A DNA stretch of 64,000 nucleotides from an uncultured Oscillospiraceae bacterium. Its GTDB lineage: Bacteria > Bacillota > Clostridia > Oscillospirales > Ruminococcaceae. Under the pieces are notes generated by a model. It searched no databases, had not been told where the DNA came from, and saw only the letters and a list, made by a program, of their open reading frames with translations. The translations under genes were made by a program, and so were the position numbers. Positions 57,315-64,000 of the stretch are shown one piece after another. Every line of letters begins with the position of its first letter. Positions within the stretch are counted from its first letter, which is position 1. Location: positions 1 through 64,000 of the forward strand of contig CAKSEO010000004.1 in assembly GCA_934446565.1 (NCBI GenBank), read 5' to 3'.

Positions 57315-57972
57315 AGTTCTGTTCATGGGCAACAACATGCTAAGGCTGTGGGCCGGGCTTTGGGTTACGCTAAGGCTGTCCCTCATCTCCATCGCGCTTT
57401 CCCTTGTTATCGGAATGTTCGTCGGAGCGCTCATGCTTGTCAAGAACCCGGTGGTTAAGGTGATCTGCCGCGTTTACATCGAGATCGTCAGGATAATGCC
57501 GCAGCTTGTATGGCTGTTCATCATCTTCTTCGGCATCACAAAGATGACCGGCATAAATATGGGCGGCGATACTGCGGCTGTCATTATGCTCACTATCTGG
57601 GGCGCTTCTGAGGTCGGCGACCTTGTTCGCTCGGCTTTTCTGGCTATACCGGCTCATCAGTTCGAATCCGGACTTTCACTCGGGCTCAGCAGACCACAGC
57701 TTTATTTCTACGTTATCTTCCCGCAGGCTTTCAGAGGGCTTGTTCCGGATATAATCAACCTCTCAACGCGTATGATAAAGACCACGGCGCTGGTTTCCCT
57801 TATCGGCGTCACCGAAGTTCTCAAGGTCGGAAAGCAGATCATCGACGCGAACAGATTCGAGTTTCCGAACGCGGCTTTGTGGGTGTATGCAGCGATATTC
57901 CTTATGTATTTCATCATATGTTTTCCGCTGTCCATGCTTTCCAGAAAGCTCACTAAAAAGAGAGGTGAATAA
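57301..57972 (+). CDS. Polar amino acid ABC transporter permease 2
   Basis: The 223-residue paralogue of the preceding permease has five membrane helices, IEIVRIMPQLVWLFIIFFG and the EAA loop ESGLSLGLSRPQLYFYVIFP. GTG start with GGAGG upstream, inside the previous gene. Two different permeases imply a heterodimeric channel. Confidence 0.92.
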   Translation: MQGIEVLFMGNNMLRLWAGLWVTLRLSLISIALSLVIGMFVGALMLVKNPVVKVICRVYIEIVRIMPQLVWLFIIFFGITKMTGINMGGDTAAVIMLTIWGASEVGDLVRSAFLAIPAHQFESGLSLGLSRPQLYFYVIFPQAFRGLVPDIINLSTRMIKTTALVSLIGVTEVLKVGKQIIDANRFEFPNAALWVYAAIFLMYFIICFPLSMLSRKLTKKRGE

Positions 57973-57974
57973 CA

Positions 57975-58736
57975 ATGGCTGACCACATTATTGATATAGA
58001 GCATCTTACAAAAAGGTTCGGCGACAATACCGTCATCAATGACCTGTCACTTAGCGTTGAACAGGGAGAGGTACTCGTACTTGTCGGACCGTCCGGATGC
58101 GGAAAAAGTACCCTACTCCGCTGTATCAACGGACTGGAGCCTATCCAGGGCGGCTCTATAAAGCTCCACGGAGAGCCTGTAGAGCACGGTAAGCAGAGCC
58201 TTTACAAGGTTCGTCAGAAGATCGGCATGGTTTTCCAGAGCTACGACCTTTTCCCGCACATGACCGTAATGAAAAACATCACCCTTGCCCCGCTGAAAGT
58301 CCAGAACCGCAGCAAGGACGAAGTGACCGAAAAGGCAATGGCGCTGCTGAAACGCGTAGGGCTTGAGGACAAGGCGGATTCTTACCCCTCGGAGCTTTCC
58401 GGCGGTCAGAAACAGCGCGTCGCAATAGTCCGCAGCCTTATAATGAACCCGGATATCATGCTGCTCGACGAGATAACAGCCGCGCTCGACCCGGAGATGG
58501 TACACGAAGTTCTTAACGTCGTGCTGGACCTCGCAAAGGGCACCGAGAGCAATCCCGGCGGCACCACCATGATGATAGTAACGCATGAGATGGCATTCGC
58601 CGAGGCGGTCGCAGACCGCGTAGTATTCCTGGACGGCGGCGTTATCGTTGAAGAAGACAGTCCGCAGGAGTTTTTCCACAACCCGAAAACCGACCGTGCA
58701 CAGCGATTCTTAAAGACGTTCACCTACAAGAGATAA
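57975..58736 (+). CDS. Polar amino acid ABC transporter ATP-binding protein
   Basis: The 253-residue ATPase has Walker A GPSGCGKST, Q-loop VFQSYDLFPH, signature LSGGQKQR and Walker B MLLDEITAALDPE, closest to the GlnQ/HisP group. It starts 2 nt after permease 2. Confidence 0.95.
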   Translation: MADHIIDIEHLTKRFGDNTVINDLSLSVEQGEVLVLVGPSGCGKSTLLRCINGLEPIQGGSIKLHGEPVEHGKQSLYKVRQKIGMVFQSYDLFPHMTVMKNITLAPLKVQNRSKDEVTEKAMALLKRVGLEDKADSYPSELSGGQKQRVAIVRSLIMNPDIMLLDEITAALDPEMVHEVLNVVLDLAKGTESNPGGTTMMIVTHEMAFAEAVADRVVFLDGGVIVEEDSPQEFFHNPKTDRAQRFLKTFTYKR

Positions 58737-58808
58737 GCGGATATTTCCGCCCTCATGCAGGTAAACATATACAAAACACAACAAAAGGAACAATTGGAGG
58801 ACTAAGCT

Positions 58809-59684
58809 ATGAACACATTCAAGAAAATAGCATCTGTATTTGCTGCGACAGCAATGGCGCTGTCCCTCGCAGCATGCTCGAGCAACGAGAGTTCTTCCGC
58901 CGCTTCTGACAACAGCAGCGACGCTGCGACAGGTTCTTACAGAACTGTTGACCAGATCAAGGAGAGCGGCGAGATCACCATCGGAGTTTTCTCCGACAAG
59001 AACCCTTTTGGCTACGTTGACAACGACGGCAAGTTCCAGGGCTACGACGTTTACTTCGCAGAACGTATCGCAAAGGACCTCGACGTTGAGCTGAAGCTCG
59101 TTCCCGTTGAGGCTGCAAGCCGCGTTGAGTTCCTTGAGACCGCAAAGGTAGATATTATCCTTGCAAACTTCACCGTTACAGACGAGCGTAAGGAAAAGGT
59201 AGATTTCGCACTGCCCTATATGAAGGTCGCTCTGGGCGTTGTTTCCCCTGATTCCGCTGTCATCACTGAAGCTGAACAGCTCAACGGCAAGACCCTTATC
59301 GTAGTTAAGGGCACAACCGCTGAGAGCTACTTTACCGAGAACTATCCCGATGTAAAGCTCCAGAAGTACGACGAGTACAACGAAGCTTACTCCGCACTCC
59401 AGGACGGCCGCGGCGACGCTTTCTCCACCGATAACACCGAGGTGCTCGCATGGGCTATGAACAACCCCGGATTCACCGTAGGCGTTGAATCCCTCGGCAG
59501 CACCGACGCTATCGCTCCGGCTGTTACTAAGGGCAACGAAACTCTGCTCAACTGGCTCAACGATGAGATCACCTCTCTCGCTGACGAGCAGTTCTTCCAC
59601 GCTGACTACGACGCTACCCTCGCTTCCGTTTACGGCGACAACGTAGACAAGGACAGCCTGGTCGTTGAAGGCGGCGTAATGTAA
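58809..59684 (+). CDS. Polar amino acid-binding lipoprotein
   Basis: The 291-residue solute-binding protein (SBP_bac_3 type) has a lipoprotein signal with lipobox LAAC (Cys about 22), a Ser-rich spacer and the family core: GEITIGVFSDKNPFGYVDN, FQGYDVYFAERIAKDLDV, VDIILANFTVTDERKEKVDF. GGAGG precedes the ATG. It delivers the amino acid to the permeases; the exact ligand cannot be read. It is the last gene, after a 72-nt gap. Confidence 0.93.
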   Translation: MNTFKKIASVFAATAMALSLAACSSNESSSAASDNSSDAATGSYRTVDQIKESGEITIGVFSDKNPFGYVDNDGKFQGYDVYFAERIAKDLDVELKLVPVEAASRVEFLETAKVDIILANFTVTDERKEKVDFALPYMKVALGVVSPDSAVITEAEQLNGKTLIVVKGTTAESYFTENYPDVKLQKYDEYNEAYSALQDGRGDAFSTDNTEVLAWAMNNPGFTVGVESLGSTDAIAPAVTKGNETLLNWLNDEITSLADEQFFHADYDATLASVYGDNVDKDSLVVEGGVM

Positions 59685-59716
59685 TCGCTGTTCCCAGCTC
59701 TTTCGGCAAATAACGG

Positions 59717-59751
59717 ACTCCGCTGAACTACGGTTTGGCGGAGTTTTTTTG
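59717..59751 (+). terminator. Terminator of the amino acid ABC operon
   Basis: ACTCCGC (59717-59723) pairs with GCGGAGT (59738-59744), then TTTTTT. Confidence 0.9.
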
Positions 59752-59791
59752 CGCAGATGCCGATTATGAAACGCTTTTTTTATAATTTGGA

Positions 59792-59820
59792 TTGACTTAT
59801 TGTCTCTCTGCGTGTATAAT
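59792..59820 (+). promoter_or_regulatory. Promoter of the zinc-ribbon membrane protein
   Basis: TTGACT (59792-59797), 17 bp, TATAAT (59815-59820). Confidence 0.8.
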
Positions 59821-59852
59821 ATTAGTATGGTTGTATCGAATGGAGGTAATAT

Positions 59853-60683
59853 ATGAAAGTAAAATGCGATTACTGCGGCAGCTTTATCGAGGATACGGAC
59901 GAGACCTGCCCTAACTGCGGCGGCGTTAATTCCCACCTAATGAGAAGCGCGGACGGCGTGCCGAAAACCATCGAGGAGCTCAGGGCGTTTGCTGCTGCGA
60001 AAAATCTCCCGCTGGAACAGATGAGGTTTTTCATCGGAATAGACTACAAGGAGCCTAAGGCGTTCGGTATTTACAAGGACGACGACGGCAACTTCATCGT
60101 CTACAAGAACAAGGGCGACGGCACCCGCGCGGAGCGTTACCGCGGCAAGGACGAGGCTTACGCGGTAAACGAGATATACCAGAAAATGAAAACCGAGGTA
60201 CAGATACGCCGGGAAAAAAACGGCGCTTCCCGACCGGCTGCGAGTAAAAAGGAAGAAACCGAATTCGGGGCGTTCATGTACTATCTGAAGAAACTGCTCA
60301 AGCCGCTTATTCCCGCGCTGGTCCTGGTAGTTATCGGTATAGTATGCCTGTGCATTTCAAACAAAATTCCGAACAAGGGATACTACACCTACAACGGCGG
60401 ATACTACTATTACCTTGGCTCGGACTGGTACAGATACGACGACGGCTACTGGTACAGTACCTCCGTTGACGACGAATTATCCAGAAACTACGGAGATTAC
60501 TATGACGGCACCGACTACGAGAACGGCTACGGCTACTCGGATTTCGAGGACACTGACTACTACTCCAGCTACGCTGAAAACAGTTCCAGCTACAACGACG
60601 ACTGGGACGGCGACAACGGCGGAGACTGGGATTTCGGAGGCGACTGGGACGCAGGTGATACCAACTGGGATACTGACTGGTAA
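59853..60683 (+). CDS. Zinc-ribbon membrane protein with Tyr/Asp-rich tail
   Basis: The 276-residue protein begins with a zinc ribbon (CDYCG at 5-9, CPNCG at 19-23). A soluble domain of ~120 residues follows, then one membrane helix (LIPALVLVVIGIVCLCI, about 154-171) and a ~100-residue outer tail rich in Tyr, Asp, Gly and Trp. The tail has GYYTYNGGYYYYLGSDWYRY and ends in repeated D-W/G-G-D-W units. I recognise no family for the soluble or tail parts. The cytoplasmic ribbon and extracellular tail suggest a sensor, scaffold or surface anchor, but this is a guess. Confidence 0.75.
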   Translation: MKVKCDYCGSFIEDTDETCPNCGGVNSHLMRSADGVPKTIEELRAFAAAKNLPLEQMRFFIGIDYKEPKAFGIYKDDDGNFIVYKNKGDGTRAERYRGKDEAYAVNEIYQKMKTEVQIRREKNGASRPAASKKEETEFGAFMYYLKKLLKPLIPALVLVVIGIVCLCISNKIPNKGYYTYNGGYYYYLGSDWYRYDDGYWYSTSVDDELSRNYGDYYDGTDYENGYGYSDFEDTDYYSSYAENSSSYNDDWDGDNGGDWDFGGDWDAGDTNWDTDW

Positions 60684-60691
60684 ACCGTTGA

Positions 60692-60731
60692 CTATGCCGG
60701 GTCGGAATTATCGGCTCGGCATAGCATTTTC
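60692..60731 (+). terminator. Terminator after the zinc-ribbon gene
   Basis: CTATGCCG (60692-60699) pairs with CGGCATAG (60717-60724), then CATTTTCCC. Confidence 0.7.
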
Positions 60732-60802
60732 CCAATTTCCCGGGAAATAATAGCTGTAGACATCATTTCATCTAAGTTTCAGGAATTATTTCTGAAATTC
60801 TA

Positions 60803-60831
60803 TTGACAAATTCGATATAATGTGCTATAAT
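60803..60831 (+). promoter_or_regulatory. Consensus promoter of nifS-nifU
   Basis: TTGACA (60803-60808), 17 bp, TATAAT (60826-60831). The inverted repeat TTTCAG/CTGAAA (60777-60798) lies just upstream and could bind a regulator. Confidence 0.85.
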
Positions 60832-60904
60832 CCTAGTAGTTCGATAGGATATGTAAGATAACACTACCTGAACAAGATAATACAAAAGAAAGAATGGTGA
60901 ATCT

Positions 60905-62098
60905 ATGACTACTATATACGCGGATAACGCCGCCACCACGAAGCTTAGCAAAACGGCGCTTGACGCAATGATGCCATACCTCACGGAGAATTATGGCAAC
61001 CCCTCGTCGCTTCATACGGTTGGTCAGATCGCCGCCGAGGCGCTTTTCAATGCCCGCAAGACAGTTGCAGAGTGCATCGGTGCTGACCCCAAGGAGATAA
61101 TCTTCACCGGTGGCGGCAGCGAAGCTGACAACCAGGCCCTTCTGACAGCAGCGGAAATTGGCGCACGCAAGGGCAAAAAGCACATCATCTCCGATGTTAT
61201 CGAGCACCATGCGATACTTCACTCCCTGAAAAGGCTGGAGAAAATGGGCTACGAGGTAACTCTCCTCCCGGTAGACGGCGAGGGCAGAGTTGACCCGGAA
61301 GCGGTCAGAAAAGCGATCCGCCCTGACACCGCGCTGGTTACTATTATGATGGCTAACAACGAGATCGGCACTATCGAACCTGTTAAGGAGATCGCCGCTA
61401 TCTGCAAGGAAAACGGCGTTCTGTTCCATACTGACGCGGTTCAGGCTGTTGGTCACATTCCGGTCAATGTAAAAGATATCGGCTGCGATATGCTGTCTCT
61501 GGCTGGTCACAAGTTCCATGGTCCTAAGGGCGTTGGCGTTCTGTACGCGCGCAAGGGGCTGCTGGTTTCCTCCCTCATCGAGGGCGGCGCTCAGGAGCGC
61601 GGCAAGCGTGCCGGCACTGAGAACATCGCGGGAATCGTTGGTCTTGCCGCTGCTTTAAAGGAAGCTACAGAAAATCTTGACGTCAATATGGCTAAGATCG
61701 CAAAGCTCCGCGACAGGCTCATTGAGGGACTTTCCACCATCTCCCACTCTATTCTCAACGGTTCCAGGACCGAAAGACTTCCCGGCAATGTGAACATGTG
61801 CTTCGAGGGCATCGAGGGCGAATCACTGCTCCTGCTGCTCGACCAGAAGGGCATATGTGCTTCCTCAGGCTCCGCGTGCACCTCCGGTTCGCTCGACCCG
61901 AGCCACGTACTACTCGCAATAGGGCGTATCCACGACGTTGCACACGGCTCGCTCAGACTTTCGCTTTGCGAATACAATACAGAGGAAGAAATCGAAACTA
62001 TAATCAAGGCTGTACCCGAGGTCGTTGACTACCTCAGACGTATTTCCCCGGTATGGCAGGATCTTCAGGAGGGCAAGAGAACTTATGTTATACAGTGA
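60905..62098 (+). CDS. nifS: Cysteine desulfurase (NifS/IscS)
   Basis: This PLP enzyme takes sulfur from cysteine for Fe-S clusters and other thio-cofactors. The 397 residues start YADNAATTKLS. The PLP lysine is in LSLAGHKFHGPKG, with HTDAVQAVGH before it, and the catalytic cysteine loop is SSGSACTSGS. AAAGAATGG precedes the ATG. It overlaps the scaffold gene by 14 nt. No iscR is adjacent. Confidence 0.96.
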   Translation: MTTIYADNAATTKLSKTALDAMMPYLTENYGNPSSLHTVGQIAAEALFNARKTVAECIGADPKEIIFTGGGSEADNQALLTAAEIGARKGKKHIISDVIEHHAILHSLKRLEKMGYEVTLLPVDGEGRVDPEAVRKAIRPDTALVTIMMANNEIGTIEPVKEIAAICKENGVLFHTDAVQAVGHIPVNVKDIGCDMLSLAGHKFHGPKGVGVLYARKGLLVSSLIEGGAQERGKRAGTENIAGIVGLAAALKEATENLDVNMAKIAKLRDRLIEGLSTISHSILNGSRTERLPGNVNMCFEGIEGESLLLLLDQKGICASSGSACTSGSLDPSHVLLAIGRIHDVAHGSLRLSLCEYNTEEEIETIIKAVPEVVDYLRRISPVWQDLQEGKRTYVIQ

Positions 62099-62516
62099 AA
62101 AGGTAATGGATCACTTCACACACCCGCGTAATGTCGGCACTATCGAAAATGCAGACGGTGTAGGCGAAGTAGGCAACGCAAAGTGCGGGGATATCATGAA
62201 GATATTCCTCAAGATAAGCAAGGAGGGTATCATCGACGACGTTAAGTTCAGCACGTTCGGCTGCGGTTCCGCGATCGCAAGCAGCTCCATGGCTACTGAA
62301 ATGATCAAGGGCAAGCCGGTTTCCGAAGCGCTCGAGCTTACAAACAAGGCAGTCGTTGAGGCTCTCGACGGACTTCCCGCTCACAAGATACACTGCTCCG
62401 TCCTCGCTGAGGAAGCTGTTAAGGCTGCGGTCAAGGATTACTACGACAAGAACGGTATCTCCTACGACCCCGAGATGTTCAAGGAAAAGCACGACTGCGA
62501 ACATTGCGGCGAATAA
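62085..62516 (+). CDS. nifU: Fe-S cluster scaffold (NifU/IscU N-domain type)
   Basis: The 143-residue scaffold has the three conserved cysteines (NAKCGD, FGCGSA, IHCSVLAE) and the variant KIHCS segment. It ends in CEHCGE, a short CxxC tail found in clostridial members. ATG at 62085 with AGGAGG inside nifS. The pair forms the cell's basic Fe-S assembly unit. Confidence 0.96.
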   Translation: MLYSEKVMDHFTHPRNVGTIENADGVGEVGNAKCGDIMKIFLKISKEGIIDDVKFSTFGCGSAIASSSMATEMIKGKPVSEALELTNKAVVEALDGLPAHKIHCSVLAEEAVKAAVKDYYDKNGISYDPEMFKEKHDCEHCGE

Positions 62517-62541
62517 GCTTGCATTACAGTTCAATTAATAC

Positions 62542-62567
62542 AGACCCTTTCCGACTGGAGAGGGTCT
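62542..62567 (+). terminator. Terminator hairpin, left duplicate (locus B)
   Basis: AGACCCTTTCC...GGAGAGGGTCT forms a hairpin after nifU. The identical 26 bp recur at 62764-62789. The left copy now runs into the inserted repeat instead of a T tract. Confidence 0.8.
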
Positions 62568-62763
62568 CAGCTTGTCGAAAAAATCGAATTTGCCCGCGAA
62601 GCGGGCTTTTGAAATCCGTTTTTTGCTCCGGGTTTCCCGGGGCAAAAAACACTTCTATCCGCACAAGTGTCTAGGCTACGCTGGCGACGGCTACGCCTTA
62701 CGCTGTGCGCGTGGCGCGGATGTTCGGCGGAAAAGTCACTTTAGTGACTTTTTCGACGGTCTG
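62568..62763 (+). mobile_element. MITE-like terminator-inserted repeat, copy B
   Basis: A 196-bp element, reverse complement of copy A (33676-33863) with a 9-bp insertion and a few changes. Ends CAGCTTGTCGAAAAA and TTTTTCGACGGTCTG are imperfect inverted repeats. The three internal hairpins are conserved. A spurious frame across it (62572-62907) is not a gene. Confidence 0.8.
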
Positions 62764-62789
62764 AGACCCTTTCCGACTGGAGAGGGTCT
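62764..62789 (+). terminator. Terminator hairpin, right duplicate (locus B)
   Basis: Exact 26-bp duplicate of 62542-62567, here followed by TTTCGCATTTTTT, so it is the original functional copy. Confidence 0.85.
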
Positions 62790-62832
62790 TTCGCATTTTT
62801 TGCACATTATGTGTTTTTATAGACTGTTGTAT

Positions 62833-62861
62833 TTGACATTTCTGCGCAGATGTTGTATAAT
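62833..62861 (+). promoter_or_regulatory. Promoter of the TauE/SafE gene
   Basis: TTGACA (62833-62838), 17 bp, TATAAT (62856-62861). Confidence 0.85.
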
Positions 62862-62882
62862 CGTTAGGAAAGAAGGTGTTCT

Positions 62883-63671
62883 ATGGAGCTTTTTATTACA
62901 ATTTTAGTGACATTCTTTGCGGGAATGGGCGCCGGTCTTGGCACTGGTTTTGCCGGAATGAGCGCTGCGGCTGTCATTACTCCTATGCTCACTACATTCC
63001 TCGGTATTGACCCTTACGTTGCAGTCGGTATCGCGCTTGCGTCGGATGTACTTGCCAGCGCAGTTTCAGCCTATACTTACGGGCGGAATAAAAATCTTGA
63101 CATTAAAAACGGTCTCGTCATGATGGTGACTGTTCTGCTGTTCACCATCGTTGGAAGCTGGGTATCCAGTCTGCTTCCCTCCGCTACCATGGGTGGGTTC
63201 TCGGTGTTCATGACGTTTATCCTCGGCATCAAGTTCATCGTGAAGCCTGTTATGACCACCAAGGAGGACATGAAAGCCGTATCACCCAAAAAACGCGTCA
63301 TCCAATCCATTGCGGCTGGCGTCGCTATCGGTTTCATCTGCGGATTCGTAGGTGCGGGCGGCGGCATGATGATGCTGCTTATCCTCACTACCCTGCTTGG
63401 TTACGAGCTCAAAACCGCAGTCGGCACAAGCGTGTTCATCATGACATTTACGGCGCTCACAGGCTCAGTCTCGCATTTCGCGATGGGCGGCACGCCTGAC
63501 ATGCTTGTAATGACCCTATGCATCGTATTTACGCTGATATGGGCGAGAATTGCAGCAGTCTTTGCGAACAAAGCCACTCCTAAAACGCTCAACCGTGCGA
63601 CTGGTATCGTCCTGGTCGTGCTCGGCGTTGTGGTAATGGGATTCCAGCTCATTACAAAAATTACAGCATAA
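62883..63671 (+). CDS. TauE/SafE-family membrane transporter
   Basis: The 262-residue protein has about eight membrane helices in two repeats. Each has a family-type start: GMGAGLGTGFAGMSAAAVITP near residue 13 and CGFVGAGGGMMMLLILTTLLG near 155. TauE/SafE proteins export sulfite, sulfoacetate or other small organic anions; the substrate here is unknown. AAAGAAGG precedes the ATG. It is downstream of the Fe-S genes but has its own promoter. Confidence 0.92.
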   Translation: MELFITILVTFFAGMGAGLGTGFAGMSAAAVITPMLTTFLGIDPYVAVGIALASDVLASAVSAYTYGRNKNLDIKNGLVMMVTVLLFTIVGSWVSSLLPSATMGGFSVFMTFILGIKFIVKPVMTTKEDMKAVSPKKRVIQSIAAGVAIGFICGFVGAGGGMMMLLILTTLLGYELKTAVGTSVFIMTFTALTGSVSHFAMGGTPDMLVMTLCIVFTLIWARIAAVFANKATPKTLNRATGIVLVVLGVVVMGFQLITKITA

Positions 63672-63675
63672 AATC

Positions 63676-63709
63676 ACCCGGGACAGTCAAATACTGTTCC
63701 GGGTATTTT
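63676..63709 (+). terminator. Terminator of the TauE/SafE gene
   Basis: ACCCGGGACAGT pairs with ACTGTTCCGGGT, then ATTTTTAT. Confidence 0.9.
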
Positions 63710-63801
63710 TATCTTAGGGTCAATTCGGTAATTGCTGCGTAATGAGTACGCGCCCAGTCGAACGGCTTACAGCCGTCTATTCTGCTGTCCGTAATGTTCA
63801 T
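63709..63801 (-). pseudogene. N-terminal stub of a SAM-dependent methyltransferase
   Basis: A 30-codon frame encodes MNITDSRIDGCKPFDWARTH, which closely resembles the start of a common class I methyltransferase group (NxTDSRIDGGKxFDWGRTS). Conservation then stops and the frame ends. It follows the next feature by about 10 nt on the same strand. The rest of the gene is missing. Confidence 0.5.
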
Positions 63802-63810
63802 TTCTCAGAT

Positions 63811-63999
63811 TCATTCCGTAACCGGAGGGTGCTCCCGGATGTATTCGTCAAGCATATTCGCAGAATACCTGCAAAACTCCGGGCAGGGTCGCTTCTTATA
63901 ATATTCCGCCGTTCGCGCCTCGGGAATCGGCGAGCCCTCCGGCTTGGAAAGTCCCAAAAGTTCCTTACAGATAAGACTGCCGTTGTCCCGGCGGAACTG
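63811..63999 (-). CDS. C_GCAxxG_C_C-family protein, C-terminal part (window edge)
   Basis: The visible 62 codons read FRRDNGSLICKELLGLSKPE (in part) and later RPCPEFCRYSANMLDEYI before the stop. The spacing of ICKELLG and PCPEFC is that of the C terminus of the cysteine-rich C_GCAxxG_C_C family, putative redox proteins. The N-terminal cysteine motif lies beyond the window. Confidence 0.65.
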   Translation of the reverse strand, partial: QFRRDNGSLICKELLGLSKPEGSPIPEARTAEYYKKRPCPEFCRYSANMLDEYIREHPPVTE

Positions 64000-64000
64000 T

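Noticed and set aside
1..64000. CRISPR arrays, cas genes or other classical defence loci
   Set aside because: No regularly spaced repeats or recognisable cas or restriction genes were seen.

Overview
The window looks like chromosomal DNA of a cellulolytic, fermentative, low-to-mid GC Gram-positive anaerobe of the Oscillospiraceae/Ruminococcus type (inference). It carries two lipoprotein GH5 cellulase-type enzymes, a GH26 mannanase, a bifunctional AdhE, a clostridial-type rplU-prp-rpmA cluster whose L27 has the Firmicutes N-terminal extension, a nifS-nifU pair, and many sigma-A promoters (TTGACA, 17 bp, TATAAT). A filamentous prophage without a secretin gene also fits a Gram-positive host.

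Layout. 1-9.8 kb (mostly minus strand): small-molecule kinase, adhE with a Rex-type operator on its promoter, a LysR regulator, ilvB-ilvN, a flavodoxin-like protein, and a LacI-like sensor fused to GGDEF. 10-14.7 kb: a heterodimeric ABC exporter and class II aldolase. 14.8-16.7 kb: an ECF-type sigma factor and membrane partner between two inverted IS3-type transposase relics. 16.7-26.6 kb: a tyrosine recombinase and an 8.4-kb inovirus-like prophage bounded by 353/354-bp direct repeats. It encodes a HUH Rep, a Zot/pI ATPase, pIII- and pVI-like proteins, small hydrophobic proteins, an XRE repressor with four operator copies and a RelB-YoeB toxin-antitoxin pair. 26.6-41 kb: glgA, tRNA-Leu, carB, GH5, hpt beside a gutted NCS2 permease, tcdA, GH26, yebC, yitT, mrnC, a methyltransferase and obg. 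41-46 kb: ribosomal genes with L21 and L10 leaders, a second LacI-GGDEF protein and tRNA-Arg. 46-52.7 kb: AraC, SpoU methylase, hybrid histidine kinase, second GH5 and a LysR. 52.8-59.7 kb: a second heterodimeric ABC exporter and a polar amino acid ABC importer. 59.8-64 kb: a zinc-ribbon membrane protein, nifS-nifU, TauE/SafE and a C_GCAxxG_C_C family fragment.

How it fits together. Secreted cellulases and mannanase release sugars, glgA stores glucose, and fructose-bisphosphate aldolase and AdhE carry carbon to ethanol. AdhE looks NADH/NAD+-gated through the Rex box. Two cytosolic LacI-like ligand domains wired to diguanylate cyclases could link intracellular sugar to c-di-GMP.

Most unusual signals: (1) a ~190-bp MITE-like repeat found at two loci in opposite orientation, each copy flanked by an exact duplication of that locus's own terminator hairpin, with partial copies next to terminators elsewhere; (2) the inovirus prophage with a recombination core next to a recombinase gene, a shared 14-nt translation-start motif on three genes, and a packaging-signal-like hairpin; (3) the paired LacI-GGDEF sensors.
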